Positions 1 to 12,771 are shown, counted from the stretch's first letter. The stretch: DNA of 64,000 bases from Anoplolepis gracilipes (GCF_047496725.1 NC_132980.1:687001-751000), one strand, 5' to 3'. Numbers and translations: made by a program. The notes: a model not told the origin generated them from the sequence alone.

Positions 1-261
1 TATTGCATAGAGATTAATTCATTCAAAGAATAGCTCCTATCTTTATTTCTCCTTAATTCGAGGCGCCAATCGAATAACGTGACAAATCATAGTCGCGTAT
101 CTAATCTGACATGAAAAATCGATTCGATTAAATAGAACGCGAATCGAATATGTATATATTCCGAGAGATAAATTTTATATCGGATATTTATTATTTATGC
201 AAAGATAAATAAATATATTTCAAAATAATATGCACGAAAGAATGCGTAGATTGTGATTTAA

Positions 262-1504
262 GGATATTTAGTACCTATTTTTTAAAATATAGGAATTTAA
301 TAAAATTTGCACAGATTGTTCTGATACAAGTTCAGAAACTTATAAAAAAAACCTGGAGTTGATTCACTGAAGCAATCAAAAGTTATAAGGATTTTAATTT
401 GCAATGAATTTACCCGTCGATATTATTATAAATATAATTATTTTGTGCATCTAATTATAAGTAAAAGTATTATATAATTATTTATATAAATAAGTATAAA
501 TATACTTATTTTTGTCCTTTTTAGCCCTTAAGTCTCCTGAGTACTCGCCGGGGAACTTCGATGTCCACAGTGGCGACATATAGTTCTGTCTCTTTCTCTC
601 TTTTTGGAAATATGTCAGAAGCGAGAAATGACAGCCCAATTTATGTTGCGACCTACGTCGTAATTATTTGCTTTTTGCTAGTGTCGTGATGTGCAATGTA
701 TTTATGAAACTTGTGAAAATTTCTATCTTATAAAAGACCTGTGATCGTGTTGATTTAAGAGCTAAAATAGATAGAAATAATAATAGGAATTTATTCAAAA
801 TTTGCAAAAGTATAGTTTAAATATAGAGGAAATAATTGATCACATAATTTTGGTCAAGTACTGACTAGTTCAAAAGATATTGAATATAATTTTCTCAATT
901 TCGTCCTATTATCCGAGATGACATATTATTTATTGTGAAAACGTGGCAACATAGCATTCAGCTGAGCCTTCTTTTGACATTTTAAATAACCTATCTTTTC
1001 ATCTGAAGAAGCCTCTATATACAAACGTGTAAGCGAGAAACGACTAGGCCTCATGTCAATTTGCAATTTGACCAACATGAAAAATTACCACCATGTTGCC
1101 ACATTTTTTTCTTCTCGGAGAAATGACAAATTATTAAATATATCAAAGAAATAGTTAAAAATCTTCTGTATTTTGTCATTATTCACTATTATAATTTTTA
1201 TTCTGACATTTTAAATTACTCTGTACGAGTAAATTCTTTTATTTTTATAATTCAAATTTTGTACTGTAATGTTGAAATCGAGGTACCGTCAATGATAATA
1301 GTTTTCTCATTATAATTTAAGAAACACGAAAAGTCTCCGAAAAAAAGCAACAGAAGTTGGAAAATACATTTCTACACTCTAGCTATGAATAAATAATAAG
1401 ATTTTATGCAATCTTTATAATAATCATATATTAAGATATATGAGAAAAGTATATATTCGTTAATTTCGACTACTTTTTGCTCCGATTGTAGGTGCTAAAC
1501 ATTC
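262..1504 (-). mobile_element. TTAA-flanked non-autonomous DNA transposon, copy 1
   Basis: The element is bounded by TTAA on both sides (258-261 and 1505-1508). Its ends are inverted: GGATATTTAGTACC on the left, and the complement of GGTGCTAAACATTC on the right. Nearly the whole body reappears in reverse orientation at 25118-26202 inside a TRPC intron, which fixes both boundaries. This copy has about 200 extra bases (about 530-735) absent from the other. No transposase reading frame is visible. TTAA duplication is typical of piggyBac-type elements, so that superfamily is the best guess, but the termini are not the classic CCC start. Confidence 0.75.
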
Positions 1505-1647
1505 TTAATGAGAGAAACCTCTACTGTTGGAGGAAAAAGTCTTTCTCGACGATAAAGCACTGTTGCCGTAATTTCATCGCGAATATTATACTCTTACCTA
1601 GAATACTATCCGACGATCAGCGCGATTTTAAACATGCGTGGGAGAGC

Positions 1648-1692
1648 CACGTGATTTTCTGATTTAAGGGCACGTGACACCTTCGTCACGTG
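1648..1692. promoter_or_regulatory. Cluster of three palindromic E-boxes (CACGTG)
   Basis: CACGTG occurs at 1648-1653, 1671-1676 and 1687-1692, three copies in 45 bases. Such sites bind bHLH factors of the Myc/Max/Mlx, USF/MITF and Clock/Cycle type. Spacing is 17 and 10 bases between sites. The function is inferred only from the motif density. Confidence 0.4.
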
Positions 1693-2519
1693 TTGTGCGT
1701 GGATGTTGTGACGGCGATTAAAACCTCGTTAGCCCGGACGCGCACCAAGCATTCCTGCGGTCCGCGTGCGAGATTTAAGACCCGTCTACAGGGTAGAGGT
1801 AAGTGGGTAGGTCCCGGAGTTCACGATGCGGCGGCGAAGGAGAGAACCCTATAGTGAGATAGGATCAGGCTGCTACATCCTGCGGGATCGCGCTGCGGAG
1901 CAGCGGTATCTAATCTGGCCACTTTCGGAGCCGCGGGTAGCCGTGTTTTGGCCGGGGATCGTGTTAAGGGGATTTACATTCATTTCGATCCTAATAACCC
2001 GATCCCTCGGATCCCGATTTGGAACACGATATCCGTTCTCTCTCCGTATATACATATATACATATATACTCCTTTCTTCTCCTCTTCTCCTTCTCTCTGC
2101 TTTTCCTTTTCCTTCCCTCGCGCGTCTCTCGTTGCCTCCTTCTCCTCCTCCTCCTTTTCCTGCGGCCGACGGCGATAAGCTCTTAAGTTAAGGGCATCGA
2201 ATGTCTCCCACAACTTTCACCCCTTTATAAATTATTTCTCGTTTTTATGCCGCCTTTTCCGCAGGCCGGCTGTACAATTTGACAACAAGTATCTCTGCAG
2301 CCAAATAATCGTGTAATGTCTTTCGTCACGTTTCACGCTACTTTTTATATATTACAGAATGGTTTTTATATACATATGTAAAAGATATTCTTATACAAAA
2401 AAAATCCCTTGGTTTTAAGTCCCTAGCATTCTACGCCCAAGAGACTGTTCAAACTTTTATTACCAAACTATTACATTACATACCTTACATTTTATCTTAA
2501 CCTATATCCTTAATCCTAG

Positions 2520-2605
2520 TTCGTCTGGGTGGACTCGAACCTGCGTTCCGCCATACTATTTGTCTCAGACAAGCCTCGGCGACGCAGCGTGCACGATCAC
2601 CAAGA
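2520..2605 (-). repeat. tRNA-like / tRNA-derived SINE fragment
   Basis: On the minus strand the sequence has a good pol III box B (GGTTCGAGTCC, plus positions about 2530-2540) and a weak box-A-like stretch about 45 bases before it. The arms do not pair as in a working tRNA: the acceptor stem pairs in about 4 of 7 positions and the T stem is poor. It is best read as a decayed tRNA or SINE head. It lies beside a long TA tract. Confidence 0.35.

Positions 2606-2607
<2 letters not shown>

Positions 2608-2663
<56 letters not shown>
2608..2663. repeat. (TA)n microsatellite
   Basis: An almost pure TA dinucleotide run. Confidence 0.95.
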
Positions 2664-2666
<3 letters not shown>

Positions 2667-5265
2667 ATATGCAAATGTGTGCAACAATTACCTTGATATT
2701 TTGTACAGGTTTAATTTGTCAGAGAATTAGAGTTGACATATAAACAAATAATATTCTCTCTTCCGTAAAGATTGCTATTCGGAATCTTGCATTTTCTCCC
2801 GCGTCTCTCGAAATATTATCTGCGTGGCGATTTGGTAGAAATTTCGTCTTAACGCGAGAGGATATCGATGACGCGACGGGCGAACGGGACCAGAAGGAGG
2901 AAGCTGTGCGGGAGATGGAGCGGTGAGAAGCGACGAGGCGTGCATTGATTGCGGTGGACGAGGCTTCATCACCCGTGGTCGCCTTCGTGGAGTGCCCGAG
3001 GTGCCTGTCGACGACGGGCCGGACGGGCGTGACGTGCCTCGGAGCCAAAATAACACGCCCCTGGTGTCTTGTCCTCCTCCTCCTCCTCCTCCTCCTCCTC
3101 CTCCCTTCTCCCTCATCCCACCACCTTCTCATCTCCTCTCCTCTCTCGTCGCCATCACCTGATCCCCCTTCGTCTTCTCTCTCCGTGGGTAATCCGTTCC
3201 CACAGACAAAAGGGCCTCGCGGTCCGTCGACTTCGATCTACCTCCGCCGTCTCGAACGTCCACCTCGCGGTCTTGTCTTCCGCTCAGGTATGTAATAAGG
3301 ATGTAACATGAGCCCCCCGGGACACATCGGGGCAAGATCGGTCCCGCGACAGGTTACAACCTCCTCCGATCGTACGCGCGTGGGGATTCTCGATCGAACT
3401 TTCCAGGAAATCGCACGGAACCGCGAGAGAAAATCACGGGGATCCTTAATGAGTCTTAATAAGAAGGCGTCGCGCCTTCGTCGGGTAACTTGATTATCCC
3501 GCACACGAGAGACGAATTTACAAAACGTTTATATTCAACGACGTGCTTCGACATGAGAAGTCGTTACGATTAGCAATATGATGGGCAAGATGAACGTGTA
3601 CGAGATAAATATCGAATAGAATATTTAATGTTCCCGAGATATTTGACTAATTGTATTCTGCTAATTATACGTTATATGATTGATAAACACGCTAATAAAA
3701 TCTGGCGAAATACTTAAAGAATATTTTGCAGGTATTATAAAAGTTATTTTACCGCAATATTCTAAAGATATGTATATTAGATGTATATATAAGCGCTATT
3801 TTTTTTTTTTTTTTTCATAAAACTCATCGTTAATATCCGCCTGAATCTTTTGAATTTTTTTTTACTTCTTGTTGTTGCTCTTAGAGTGTCGCTATGCAGG
3901 TAAGCAGTAAGGATGTAATTCGATCCGCTAAGAGCGCAGAAACACACGACTCGAAACCACGACAGGTTGAAAATTCCTCGGCGAGATTGATTGTCACGTC
4001 GACGGGCTTCTTAGAGATCGCAAAACCGTCCGATTATGCAATCTTCAAGATTATAAAAGAGACAAGTAAACAAAAAGTTTCAATTGTACGAAATAAAAAT
4101 AGAAAATAATTTTTAGTTAATGGAAAGTTGATTTTTTCATCGACTACAAACTAAAAAAAAAAAAAAGATTTAAAATCCGCTCGAATTGAAGACGTGATTC
4201 CAAGAGATTCGAGGATGGACACTCGGTTGTTTGACAGATTGCTAAAACAAAGAACGAAAGAGCGTATATTTTGTACGGTATACAAACGAAAAGAAGTCAG
4301 AGGCGCTATGAGGCGAAAGAGAATATGAAGATGAGGGGGAGAGAGAGAGAGAGAGACGAAGGGGGAAGCGTGAGATAGGTCGTTCCAGCGCAGGCGAGAT
4401 TGCTCTTCAGTCGTTATTGCTGGGACCATCTAGAGAGCTCGACAAACACTCGATGCACCTCGCACGATTCTCTCTGAAAACACGACTGTCATTGTTGCCG
4501 TGTCATCTCTCCGGTCCTGGGCCATTGTCCTTCACGTGCACCGATCGCGTATCATTTCGATAATTTTCTTCGTCGGCGATTCAATCGAGACGCTTGCCAA
4601 TTGCGTACGAGGGCGAAAAGAGCAGTATCGATCAAAAAATCCGCCGAAAAGTGACAATTTGGCGAGAAAAAAAAATTGACGAGAGATTTTTCGCCGTGAT
4701 AATACCCCCTTTGGGAAGGAGGACAATTTCTCGGATAACGTAGATCCTCGGCGAAATCAGCGTGATCGACAAGGTGTCGTAGGGTTGCCGCCGAGGCGGA
4801 AGTGGCTTTCTGGAAGATCAGCTGACGCCTGGGCGGTTCGTTTGGTTGCGGTGAATGGAACACACAACCTCGGTGATCGGAGGCTCCTCGAACTTGGGAA
4901 CGCTAGGAGAAAGGGTGGTGGTGGATCTCGCGAGAGGAGGGGAGTAAAGCAACGAGCACGTTAAAACAAGAAGATTGGAATAAAAGGTTGGCCTGGCCCC
5001 GCACGCAGGAAGGTAAAAGCCCGAAGCGGGCTGGAGCTGGAGGTGGAGAAGGAACGGAGAAGAAACCGGTGGGGGCGGGGCTCCGTCTGCTGGATGCTGG
5101 ATACGGAGCCCAGTCCCCTTCTTCGTGCGCACCATCTTCCACCGTCTCGGGACGGACCCAACCCCCTTTCGAAGGAGTCCGGCATCCGGCATTCGTGGTT
5201 CCTCTCTGCTCCTGCCGTTTCTTCCACTTTAACGTGCTTCTCCTCTCTTCATCTATCCACCTCTG

Positions 5266-5270
<5 letters not shown>

Positions 5271-5306
<36 letters not shown>
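5271..5306. repeat. (CT)n microsatellite
   Basis: A pure CT run. It creates open serine/leucine and arginine/glutamate frames on both strands that are not genes. Confidence 0.95.
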
Positions 5307-5313
<7 letters not shown>

Positions 5314-7317
5314 GCTCCTTGACCTCCACACCCTCGGCCCTCGGCCAGCGTCTCCCCGACTGTTCGGACGTCGTTTGTCTCGACGTTCCGCTCCTTTGTT
5401 CTCGACAGTCCCGTCGACGTTATTTGCGATCTAACGAGCCGTAACATGCAGCGGGGGCAATTAGTTACCGCGCGCCGAACAGGGAAATTAATATTGCTTT
5501 CGCGTCGCTATACCTTGATTATATACCAAGCAAAGTCGCGCGAGAGTTAACACGAGTTTACCGAATACCGTTTAAGCGATAAGATACGAAATATGTAAAC
5601 GAGGTGTAAGCGACATACGCTCCGTAATTAGCGGTTATCGAAGCGAGCGCAATGACGGAGAGATAACAGGCAGCATCCTTCGCGTCACCGTCATTTTTCG
5701 CGGCTACCGGCTGTCCACTCTTCGATCACGTGTTTACATTTTATTCAGAAATTTACTATGATTTTACTCTCCATCTCCTATATAGTACACACACTCTCTT
5801 CTATACGAATTTAAATTTCATGTCGTTAATCTCTCGTGCTGGTATTAAAAATGACAATATTTTCTTAAAGAAAAGCATTTTCACTCTCACATCTCTTCAA
5901 CAGATTTTCCATCGAGATGCAGTTTTGCGTATTAAAACCCTGCGGCTTTCCTTTTATACTTTGCTTGTTTCCGGAATGTTCAAGCACTCATCGGAGCTCT
6001 CTCTCGACTAAAGTTTTTTTTTTTTTTTTTCAATTTCTGCCCACTTCTTCGCGTAATGCTCTCCCTGTCCCTAATGTATTACGAGCCGGGCCATTTTTTA
6101 CCTCAAATGGATTTTCATAAGACCCGACATTCTCTTGGCTTTGCGCGCGCGCGCACGCACTCTCTTTCTCATCCCATTATATCCCTCTATCTCTTCAACT
6201 CCGCCAAAATATTTGTAAATAGATGTAAAGTCTGGGAGGGGCCCAGGGGGTATCCCGCTGCGTGAACAAGGCTCCCCATAGCGCTCCACGGCCGATATAT
6301 CTCTCGGGCCCTTCACCATTCTTCCCTCTCTTTAGACAAGACTCCTTCGCAGCCTTTTATACCCTCCTCCTCATCCTCCTCTCTTCCTTTTCTTCTCTTC
6401 TTCTTCTTCTTCTTGACTTCCACCGTCATTCTCGTGCTCTATTACCTCTGTTCTCATCATACGGCGCGAGGGCTAAGCTACACGAAAGCCGAGAGCGCAT
6501 GAGAAAATTTTGTGGATTGATTTTTGATCGTAATCTTCGCGCGCGCGGAGAATATTTGGTAATATCTGGTAGCATCGAGAGAGAGAGATACGCGCATTCC
6601 TGCATCTAAAAATCTCCTTTCTATAATCGGCTCGGCGACACTTTTAAATCTACAAAATGTATTCGATTTCTCTTCGGTAAAATAATCGATTCAAATCAAT
6701 ATTTGACTTTCACGTGCCAGAAATAGCGACCGACGTCCTGGCTATGTTGCGGTCTGAAAACCGGTGCAGCTTCGGTTGTAAATTTTGTGGAAATGCATCA
6801 CGCGCGCGAGGAAATTAAAATCGTTTATCGAGCGCGAATTTATACGCGGATGTACCTTCACGGATATACAAATCCCGTTCACACAGAAGATCCGTTTGAA
6901 GCGTTCATATTCACGGGGATATTCTAAATGAAAAATTCATCCGACAGCCGGCGCGGCGTTGCGATCGCATTTGCAACAATCGCGTGCACGTGGCGGTGAA
7001 GGTTTTCACGCTCACGCGGATCGAAAGGCTCCGAGGAAATAAAAGGAGAGCGAGGAGGGCAGGGGACGTGCGCGGGACCGGTATTCGCAGTCAATAGAAG
7101 CTAATTGCCGCAAGGAAAGCTGCAAAATTCGTGGACATTGTTAGCTTCGTTTCATTCTTGGTTCAGCGTCGAACAGGTCTCATTGTGGCGGCCGCGAGCG
7201 GATCGCGAGCCGCTTCGTGTCCGGCAAACCATCGGCGGTTGCGTACCGCCATTGAGGTCCATTGTGAATGAAAAGGAGTGAGAAGAGAGAAAGAGAAAAA
7301 GAGGGAGGGAGGGAAAG

Positions 7318-7319
<2 letters not shown>

Positions 7320-7378
<59 letters not shown>
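7320..7378. repeat. (TA)n microsatellite
   Basis: A TA run next to GA-rich DNA; the open frames across it are low-complexity artefacts. Confidence 0.95.
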
Positions 7379-7385
<7 letters not shown>

Positions 7386-7528
7386 TACATGCAGGCCTCT
7401 TTCGAATGTATAAATATCGCGCGAGCGGCAATTTTTTTAAGACCGATTCCTCGACGAGTAGCTTTCGCCTCTCTTGGCAAAACTCGAACGAGCCCTTCTT
7501 TTTTTTCTGGTCAACTGGGAATGAAAGG

Positions 7529-7529
<1 letters not shown>

Positions 7530-7580
<51 letters not shown>
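7530..7580. repeat. (GA)n microsatellite
   Basis: A pure GA dinucleotide run of about 50 bases. Confidence 0.95.
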
Positions 7581-7582
<2 letters not shown>

Positions 7583-8772
7583 GGAGAGGAGAGAATCCCC
7601 GAGCGAGTCGCTCGATTCACAGATGGGACGCGCGTTGACGCGATTCATCCGCATGCCCGGTCATCCGCATGATACGGCCCTGCGTGGGCGATTGCCCTCC
7701 GAGAATCGATTTGAACGCGGGCCCTTCGACAATGCCGCGGCTCCGGTCAATGGAGAGACTTCCCTTTGCGCGCTTTAGCTTCTCGCGCCCTCGATACGCC
7801 GCGTTCCGGATTAAGCCCGGGGTTTAAGCCGTGGGTCTCCTCCGCCTCGCTATTGGGTCCTGTCTCAACAAGTCGTTCCGTCCGCGCGCTTCGTTACGAG
7901 AGAGAGAACGGCTATTGATTCACCGCGGCCTGGCACCGCCTGGCTTGTCGATACACAGGTAGACAATAAGAGAGAAGTGACTTTGGACAAGAGAGAGAGA
8001 GAGAGAGAGGAGAGAGGATCAGCGTGACCGAATGGTTCTCGACGTCTCGGGGCCGTATTTATATATACACTCCTGTTTGTCCGTTGATTCGCCACGGACT
8101 TGGGCCCGTTAAAGTCTCTTGAAGATTCTCGGGATCGATCTCATGACCGGTCAAAACACGCATTCGTTTTCCTCATAGCGGTTCCCGCGGCCCTGGAGAA
8201 TCCCATCGCTCTCTCTATCTACCTGACGCCACCGGTCACGAGGAAGACCCTCCTTTTTCCGCGCGCGCACCGTGAAATCGACTTGAATTCCACGACTGGA
8301 CCATGTCGCGCGATGTTTTCAAATGCGACGGAAATCGCATTAAGCAGAACCTTCCGGAAAAGCATTCTTCGTTCGAAGGAAAAAGCTAGCTTTAACCCTA
8401 CATTTCTGAATATATTGATTTAAATCCCAACTCTGACTAAAAATAGGTACGAAAATACAAGAAGAGATGCGTATAAATATATATATGTATAGTGTATAGT
8501 ATACTTTAGATATTAATCTTTTTAAGATACATTTTGATACCTGCTAAACTTTAGTAAGTAAAATATATCACAAAGAAAAATAAGTGTAAGAAAAAATATT
8601 ATTGATGAAATTCTTTCTCACTTCCTACTTTTCATTCAAATTAAAATGCAGTATTAAATTAATTCATTAAAAATTATAAATTTTTGGCTTTTCCACTCAT
8701 CGATCAGACATCACTATCACTGGTGGAGTCTATCAATCTGTTACCAGTCTGATAAGCTATAACATGTTACAG

Positions 8773-9034
8773 AGGTGTAAGGAAAAGCTCAACGCTTTGG
8801 CAATCTCGGTGATGAACCAGTGGCCGGGAGTGAAGTTGAGAGTGACAGAGGGGTGGGATGAAGATGGCGTACACCAAACGGATTCCCTACACTACGAGGG
8901 ACGAGCTGTCGATATAACGACAAGTGATCGAGATCACTCCAAGTACGGGATGTTGGCGAGACTCGCGGTCGAGGCTGGTTTCGATTGGGTCTATTACGAG
9001 TCTAGATCCCACATTCATTGCTCCGTCAAGTCTG
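8773..9034 (+). CDS. hh: Hedgehog, exon 2 (signalling domain)
   Basis: This encodes the core of the secreted Hedgehog signalling domain, the morphogen that binds Patched. It starts RCKEKLNALAISVMNQWPGV after a tacag acceptor in phase 0 and ends in phase 1 at a G|GTTAGT donor. Its length of 262 bases matches the conserved second exon of animal hedgehog genes. Zinc-site residues of the family are kept: the His of SLHYEGRAVDI with the following Asp, and the His of the HIHCSV motif. The N-terminal exon (signal peptide, CGPGR palmitoylation site) is not in the window. The next exon joins in frame at 12092. Identification is very secure from near-identity to fly and vertebrate proteins. Confidence 0.98.
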
Positions 9035-9594
9035 GTTAGTATTTACTATCAACTCATTGAAAATTTATTTTCACATTTAAAACTGCATGTATAAGTTAAA
9101 TGTGCTTTAATTGTCTCAAATTACATATTTGAGGAACCTATTTAAACGAATATTAAGAAGCGCGATAAATGTGCAGAAAGCATGCATAGATTTTAATTGC
9201 GATTATTTTTCGTTAATACCCACGTAAACACCGATTATACAACGCTAATAAAGATGAGCGTATAAACTACTGGACTGACAGTCATAATGACGTCGTTTAA
9301 TGCAATAAAGATGCTAAGTCGGTACAGTTGTAATATAAAGCCGTTTAATGGAATATTAAAGTCATGCTGTTTTTATAGTTACGAGTAACAAAGTGACTTG
9401 ATACTTTGAGAGAGTACATATCATATACATATGTATACTTAATAATCTACATGTTATCACAATTTAACTCTACATTTGATTTTATATATTTTTTAAATTT
9501 ATTTTTAAATTAAAAAATTTCATAAATTATCTTATTTATTTTTAAATATGTTATAAAAAATCATTGATTTTTTTCAAACCAAAAATTATTTCAT

Positions 9595-9633
<39 letters not shown>

Positions 9634-10693
9634 TTATTGAATATTACATGCGTTTGTGTGCAATTATTTATTTTTATCGATATTTAAAGATCGATGGTAA
9701 AATTCGAAATTTGTGGATATTCGCCAAATTAAAAAACTGACAATGAATTAGATTCGATTATTCTCGTCGAATTTCATTCCAGTTCAATGATCGATAAATT
9801 GGAGTAATTTGAATGAATTTCGTTTACCTGAATGTTAAATGTTACATGAATGTTTCAATTATTTTCGATTTATATTTCTTGTACATTTAAACATAAAATT
9901 TCAATTTAAGAGTATTAAACGATCTCTTCAAAGATTTTTTTTTAATTACACAGTTAACAAAAAACTTTATTAAGAGGTTTCCATGTAGTATCCATAGTAT
10001 TATTATTTTTGTTGAATGAATATTCTCTCGGATTAATTTTTTATCCACATAAAAAAAACTATAGTATTATACTTTTTTGAATAGAGTATTGTTAGATTAT
10101 AATATTTTGTGTTACTCTTAAAAAATTATAGTATGTGTTTTTAAATGTAAAATAATTCTCAACTACGAAAAGCTTGTTTGAATCCACCAATCAACATCAT
10201 CTCTAGCATTCACTTATTTTGATCCGCGCGTATTTACCTTTATTAGCAATCAGCAGTTCGTGTTCGTTTCAAGCCATGGTCTCGGGTGTCTCGAATTTCA
10301 AAATAAATGCACAATAAATCACAAGGCGTGCCTGTCGGTCCGAATTAAAACCGAGCGTTAAAATTGCCGCGAAATCGATACGCGTCGATGCTCAGGAGAA
10401 AGGCAAACAATGGAATGAAGGTGGAAGCCGAAGAGTGTGACAAAAAGTGCGAATGTGACTTACGCGTGTCGCGCGATTTTAACGCTTCGCCAATTTTCAT
10501 CGTAATCGCCTTAATCAACTTAAACGATCACGAAAATTTAACGATACCTGTCATTTTGCATTATATGCTATCGACGTAGCTTTCACCTCGTAACATTCAT
10601 AATGTATTCTCGAAAAATTGCAGGAAGGTTGAAGAGAATTATAATTTTCGAAAATTTTCTTACATTTATAAATTCTATCATTTTTTTTTTACT
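9035..10693 (+). other. hedgehog intron 2, first part
   Basis: AT-rich intron DNA with a short TA run at 9600-9632. I see no exon or clear element in this part. Confidence 0.6.
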
Positions 10694-11968
10694 TACAAGG
10701 AAAAGGTTGGAAGTGTCCCCCTCCGATTTTAATCACCCAGGTAGCACATGTTCGTTTTATAAACGTATCCAATATTTTTTAACCGTCAAGCACCAATAAG
10801 AAACGTTTCAACAGAAACATTTTTAAAATCATGGTTTAAGAAATGTATTTTTGACGTTTCTATAAATAGAACAAAAATTAATTTTTTAATTCAAAATTAT
10901 ATATATACACATTATTAAGATTGTACTTATTAAGACGATCCCCAGATAGCACAGAAAATTAAAAGATGACGAAAAGTTGTCTTTTTTAAGTTATCTTTCT
11001 ACCAAAAAAAGTCATTTTTTAAAAGATGTCTTCTAAAAGTCATAATTAATTTTAGTCGACGAAAAGATGTCTTTTTGATCATCTTTTCGACAAGACAAAA
11101 AAGATCTATTTTATAATACACGTGTTCCTTTATTTGCCGCTACGTGGCATATTCAGACTTAACTATAACTCGTATTCAAGTTTTCATAACATGTATATAA
11201 AGCCTAAAGAACAGGTACTAAAAGTATAATTTGAATTATGTCTTTTTTGTCAGTTTGACTTTTGATGTAATCTCGACAAGAGATTCAGAACACGATAAAA
11301 ATAGATCGATTATATCCATATGTACATTATTTTATTGAATTTGTGAATAAACAAATTTTTCACAAATAAAAGAAAAAACCGTATTTTGACAGTTTCTTAA
11401 ACGTTTTTTTTTTTTGTTAGAAAATGACGTTTCCCTTAACGTTTTTTAAGTGGACATTTTAAGCAATCAGAAACGTTTTTAAGAGCCGGTTTTAAAACGT
11501 TTTTGAAACGAATATGTGCTACTTTGGCACTCTCTTGAAAAAAATTGGTTTTTATATTTCTGAGCGAATACCGTCAAAACAATAAAAGATATAAAAAAAG
11601 TTTCCAATAAGAGTTTTATAGTTTTTAATGTACTTTAAAACTGCATAATTAGATTTTTCAAAAAATGAAGAAAGGAAGGAGGATTTCGAAAAATATAACA
11701 TTTTAGAAAAATCTGATTACGCAGTTTTAAAGTACATTAAAAACCATAAAACTTTTATTCGAAACTTTTTTTATATCTCTTATTGTTTTGACGGTATTTG
11801 CTCAGAAATATAGAAACCGATTTTTTTCAAGAGGGGGTTAGGTTTTACCCCCTTAACGGCCGTAAGAGCACATATAAAAAAATACGTGTCTTCTATTTTG
11901 ACCTAGACTACAACATATTCAAAGCTCATTAAAATTGGAGGGGGACACTTCTAACCCTTTCCTTGTTA
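10694..11968. mobile_element. Fold-back element in hh intron 2, broken by an insertion
   Basis: The outer ends are inverted: ACAAGGAAAAGGTTGGAAGT on the left, and the complement of ACTTCTAACCCTTTCCTTGT on the right. The arms resume as about 130-base inverted repeats at about 11532-11660 and 11705-11832, which both contain ACCGTCAAAACAATAA or its slightly mutated form. A different element (10736-11527) sits in the left arm, and part of that arm is missing. No coding sequence is seen. This is a non-autonomous palindromic element of unknown superfamily. Confidence 0.7.
10736..11527 (+). mobile_element. CCCAGGTAGCACA-family element, copy 1
   Basis: The element begins CCCAGGTAGCACATGTTCG and ends with the inverted form (CGAATATGTGCTACTTTGG). 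Other copies lie at 28900-29756, 34310-35189, 58480-59487 and 59642 onward. It carries inner AAAAGATGTC-type repeats and no transposase. It is inserted in the left arm of a fold-back element in hh intron 2. Confidence 0.8.
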
Positions 11969-12091
11969 GATTCCTCGTTAATATGTGATTTTAATCGGCT
12001 TTGTCATATTTAAAAGTTTAGGAAATCAATAAGCAACAATCAATTTGATTCTTATATTCTCTATTTTATATATCTTATGTTTTATTTTCAG

Positions 12092-12771
12092 AATCGTCTT
12101 CAACGGGCAAATCCGGTGGTTGCTTCCCCGCAAAGAGTCTGATCAGAACGGAGAACGGCGGTACAAAAACGCTGGACGAGTTGCATCTGGGCGACCGCAT
12201 CGCCGCCTTGAACTCCCACGGAGACATCGTGTACAGCGAGGTGATCGCCTTCCTGGATCGCGCCTCGTCCGAGACACGGCAGTTTGTCCGTTTGACGACA
12301 GAATCTGGCCGAGTGCTCACGTTGACCCCGGCGCATCTGGTGCCCGTGGAGGGTCGTTCGTCGATATTCGCCGCCAAGGTGCAGCCCGGCGACAGGGTCC
12401 TCGTGAGGGATACCGCCGCGACAAACGACACGGACAGCCATCTACGTTGGGACAAGGTCGTTGAGACGAAGCTAGTGCTCGAGAAGGGTGTATACGCGCC
12501 GCTAACGACGGAGGGTACGCTCGTAGTGGACGACGTCGTGGCGTCCTGCTACGCCGTCATCGACAGTGAGACGGTGGCGCATTACGTCTTCCTACCGCTA
12601 AGAATCTGGAGCAGCGTCACGTCCTTCTTCGTGCAAAGGTTGGACGACGTGTCAAATGTCAAAGGACGAAACAAGGACTCCCACCCAACGAAGGAGGGCG
12701 TCCATTGGTACGCGTCGATGCTCTATTCGCTATCTACCTACGTGCTGCCATCTAAGATGCTCTACAATTGA
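12092..12771 (+). CDS. hh: Hedgehog, exon 3 (end of signal domain plus Hint autoprocessing domain)
   Basis: The exon joins the previous one at a phase-1 intron (TTTTCAG acceptor), giving ESSSTGKSGGCF. The autocleavage site Gly|Cys-Phe has its Cys codon at 12121-12123. The Hint (intein-like) domain follows, with the catalytic T-x-x-H motif in TLTPAHLV and the conserved late Cys in ASCYAVI. The domain cuts the precursor and adds cholesterol to the signalling half. The C-terminal block VHWYASMLYSLSTYVLP matches the usual end of the family. Stop TGA is at 12769-12771. The exon adds 225 residues. Higher GC than its surroundings is normal for a constrained exon here. Confidence 0.98.

Larger units (their letters stand above)
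1509..8772 (+). other. Presumed hedgehog intron 1 (or 5' flank), no coding exon seen
   Basis: No reading frame here resembles the hedgehog N-terminal exon or any family I know. About 1560-8300 is richer in G+C and CpG than the rest of the window. The frames it holds are opened by low-complexity tracts (CT, GA, TCC, TA repeats). The next hh exon starts in phase 0 after a good acceptor, so a 5' exon must lie upstream of the window. Insect hh introns often hold enhancers, so the unmethylated-looking CpG-rich DNA may be regulatory; that is inference. Confidence 0.5.

Noticed and set aside
1756..1790. TGCGGTCCGCG as a possible hedgehog CGPGR exon
   Set aside because: The translation (CGPRARFK and on) departs at once from the hedgehog N terminus, and two stop codons follow in frame soon after.
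4818..5447. Overlapping frames of 120-150 codons on both strands
   Set aside because: They are open because of GC-rich and CT-repeat DNA; no family likeness, and several frames are open at once.
12045..12464. Long frames on both strands over hh exon 3
   Set aside because: They are shadows of the Hint-coding exon; only one frame gives GGCF, T-x-x-H and the conserved C terminus.
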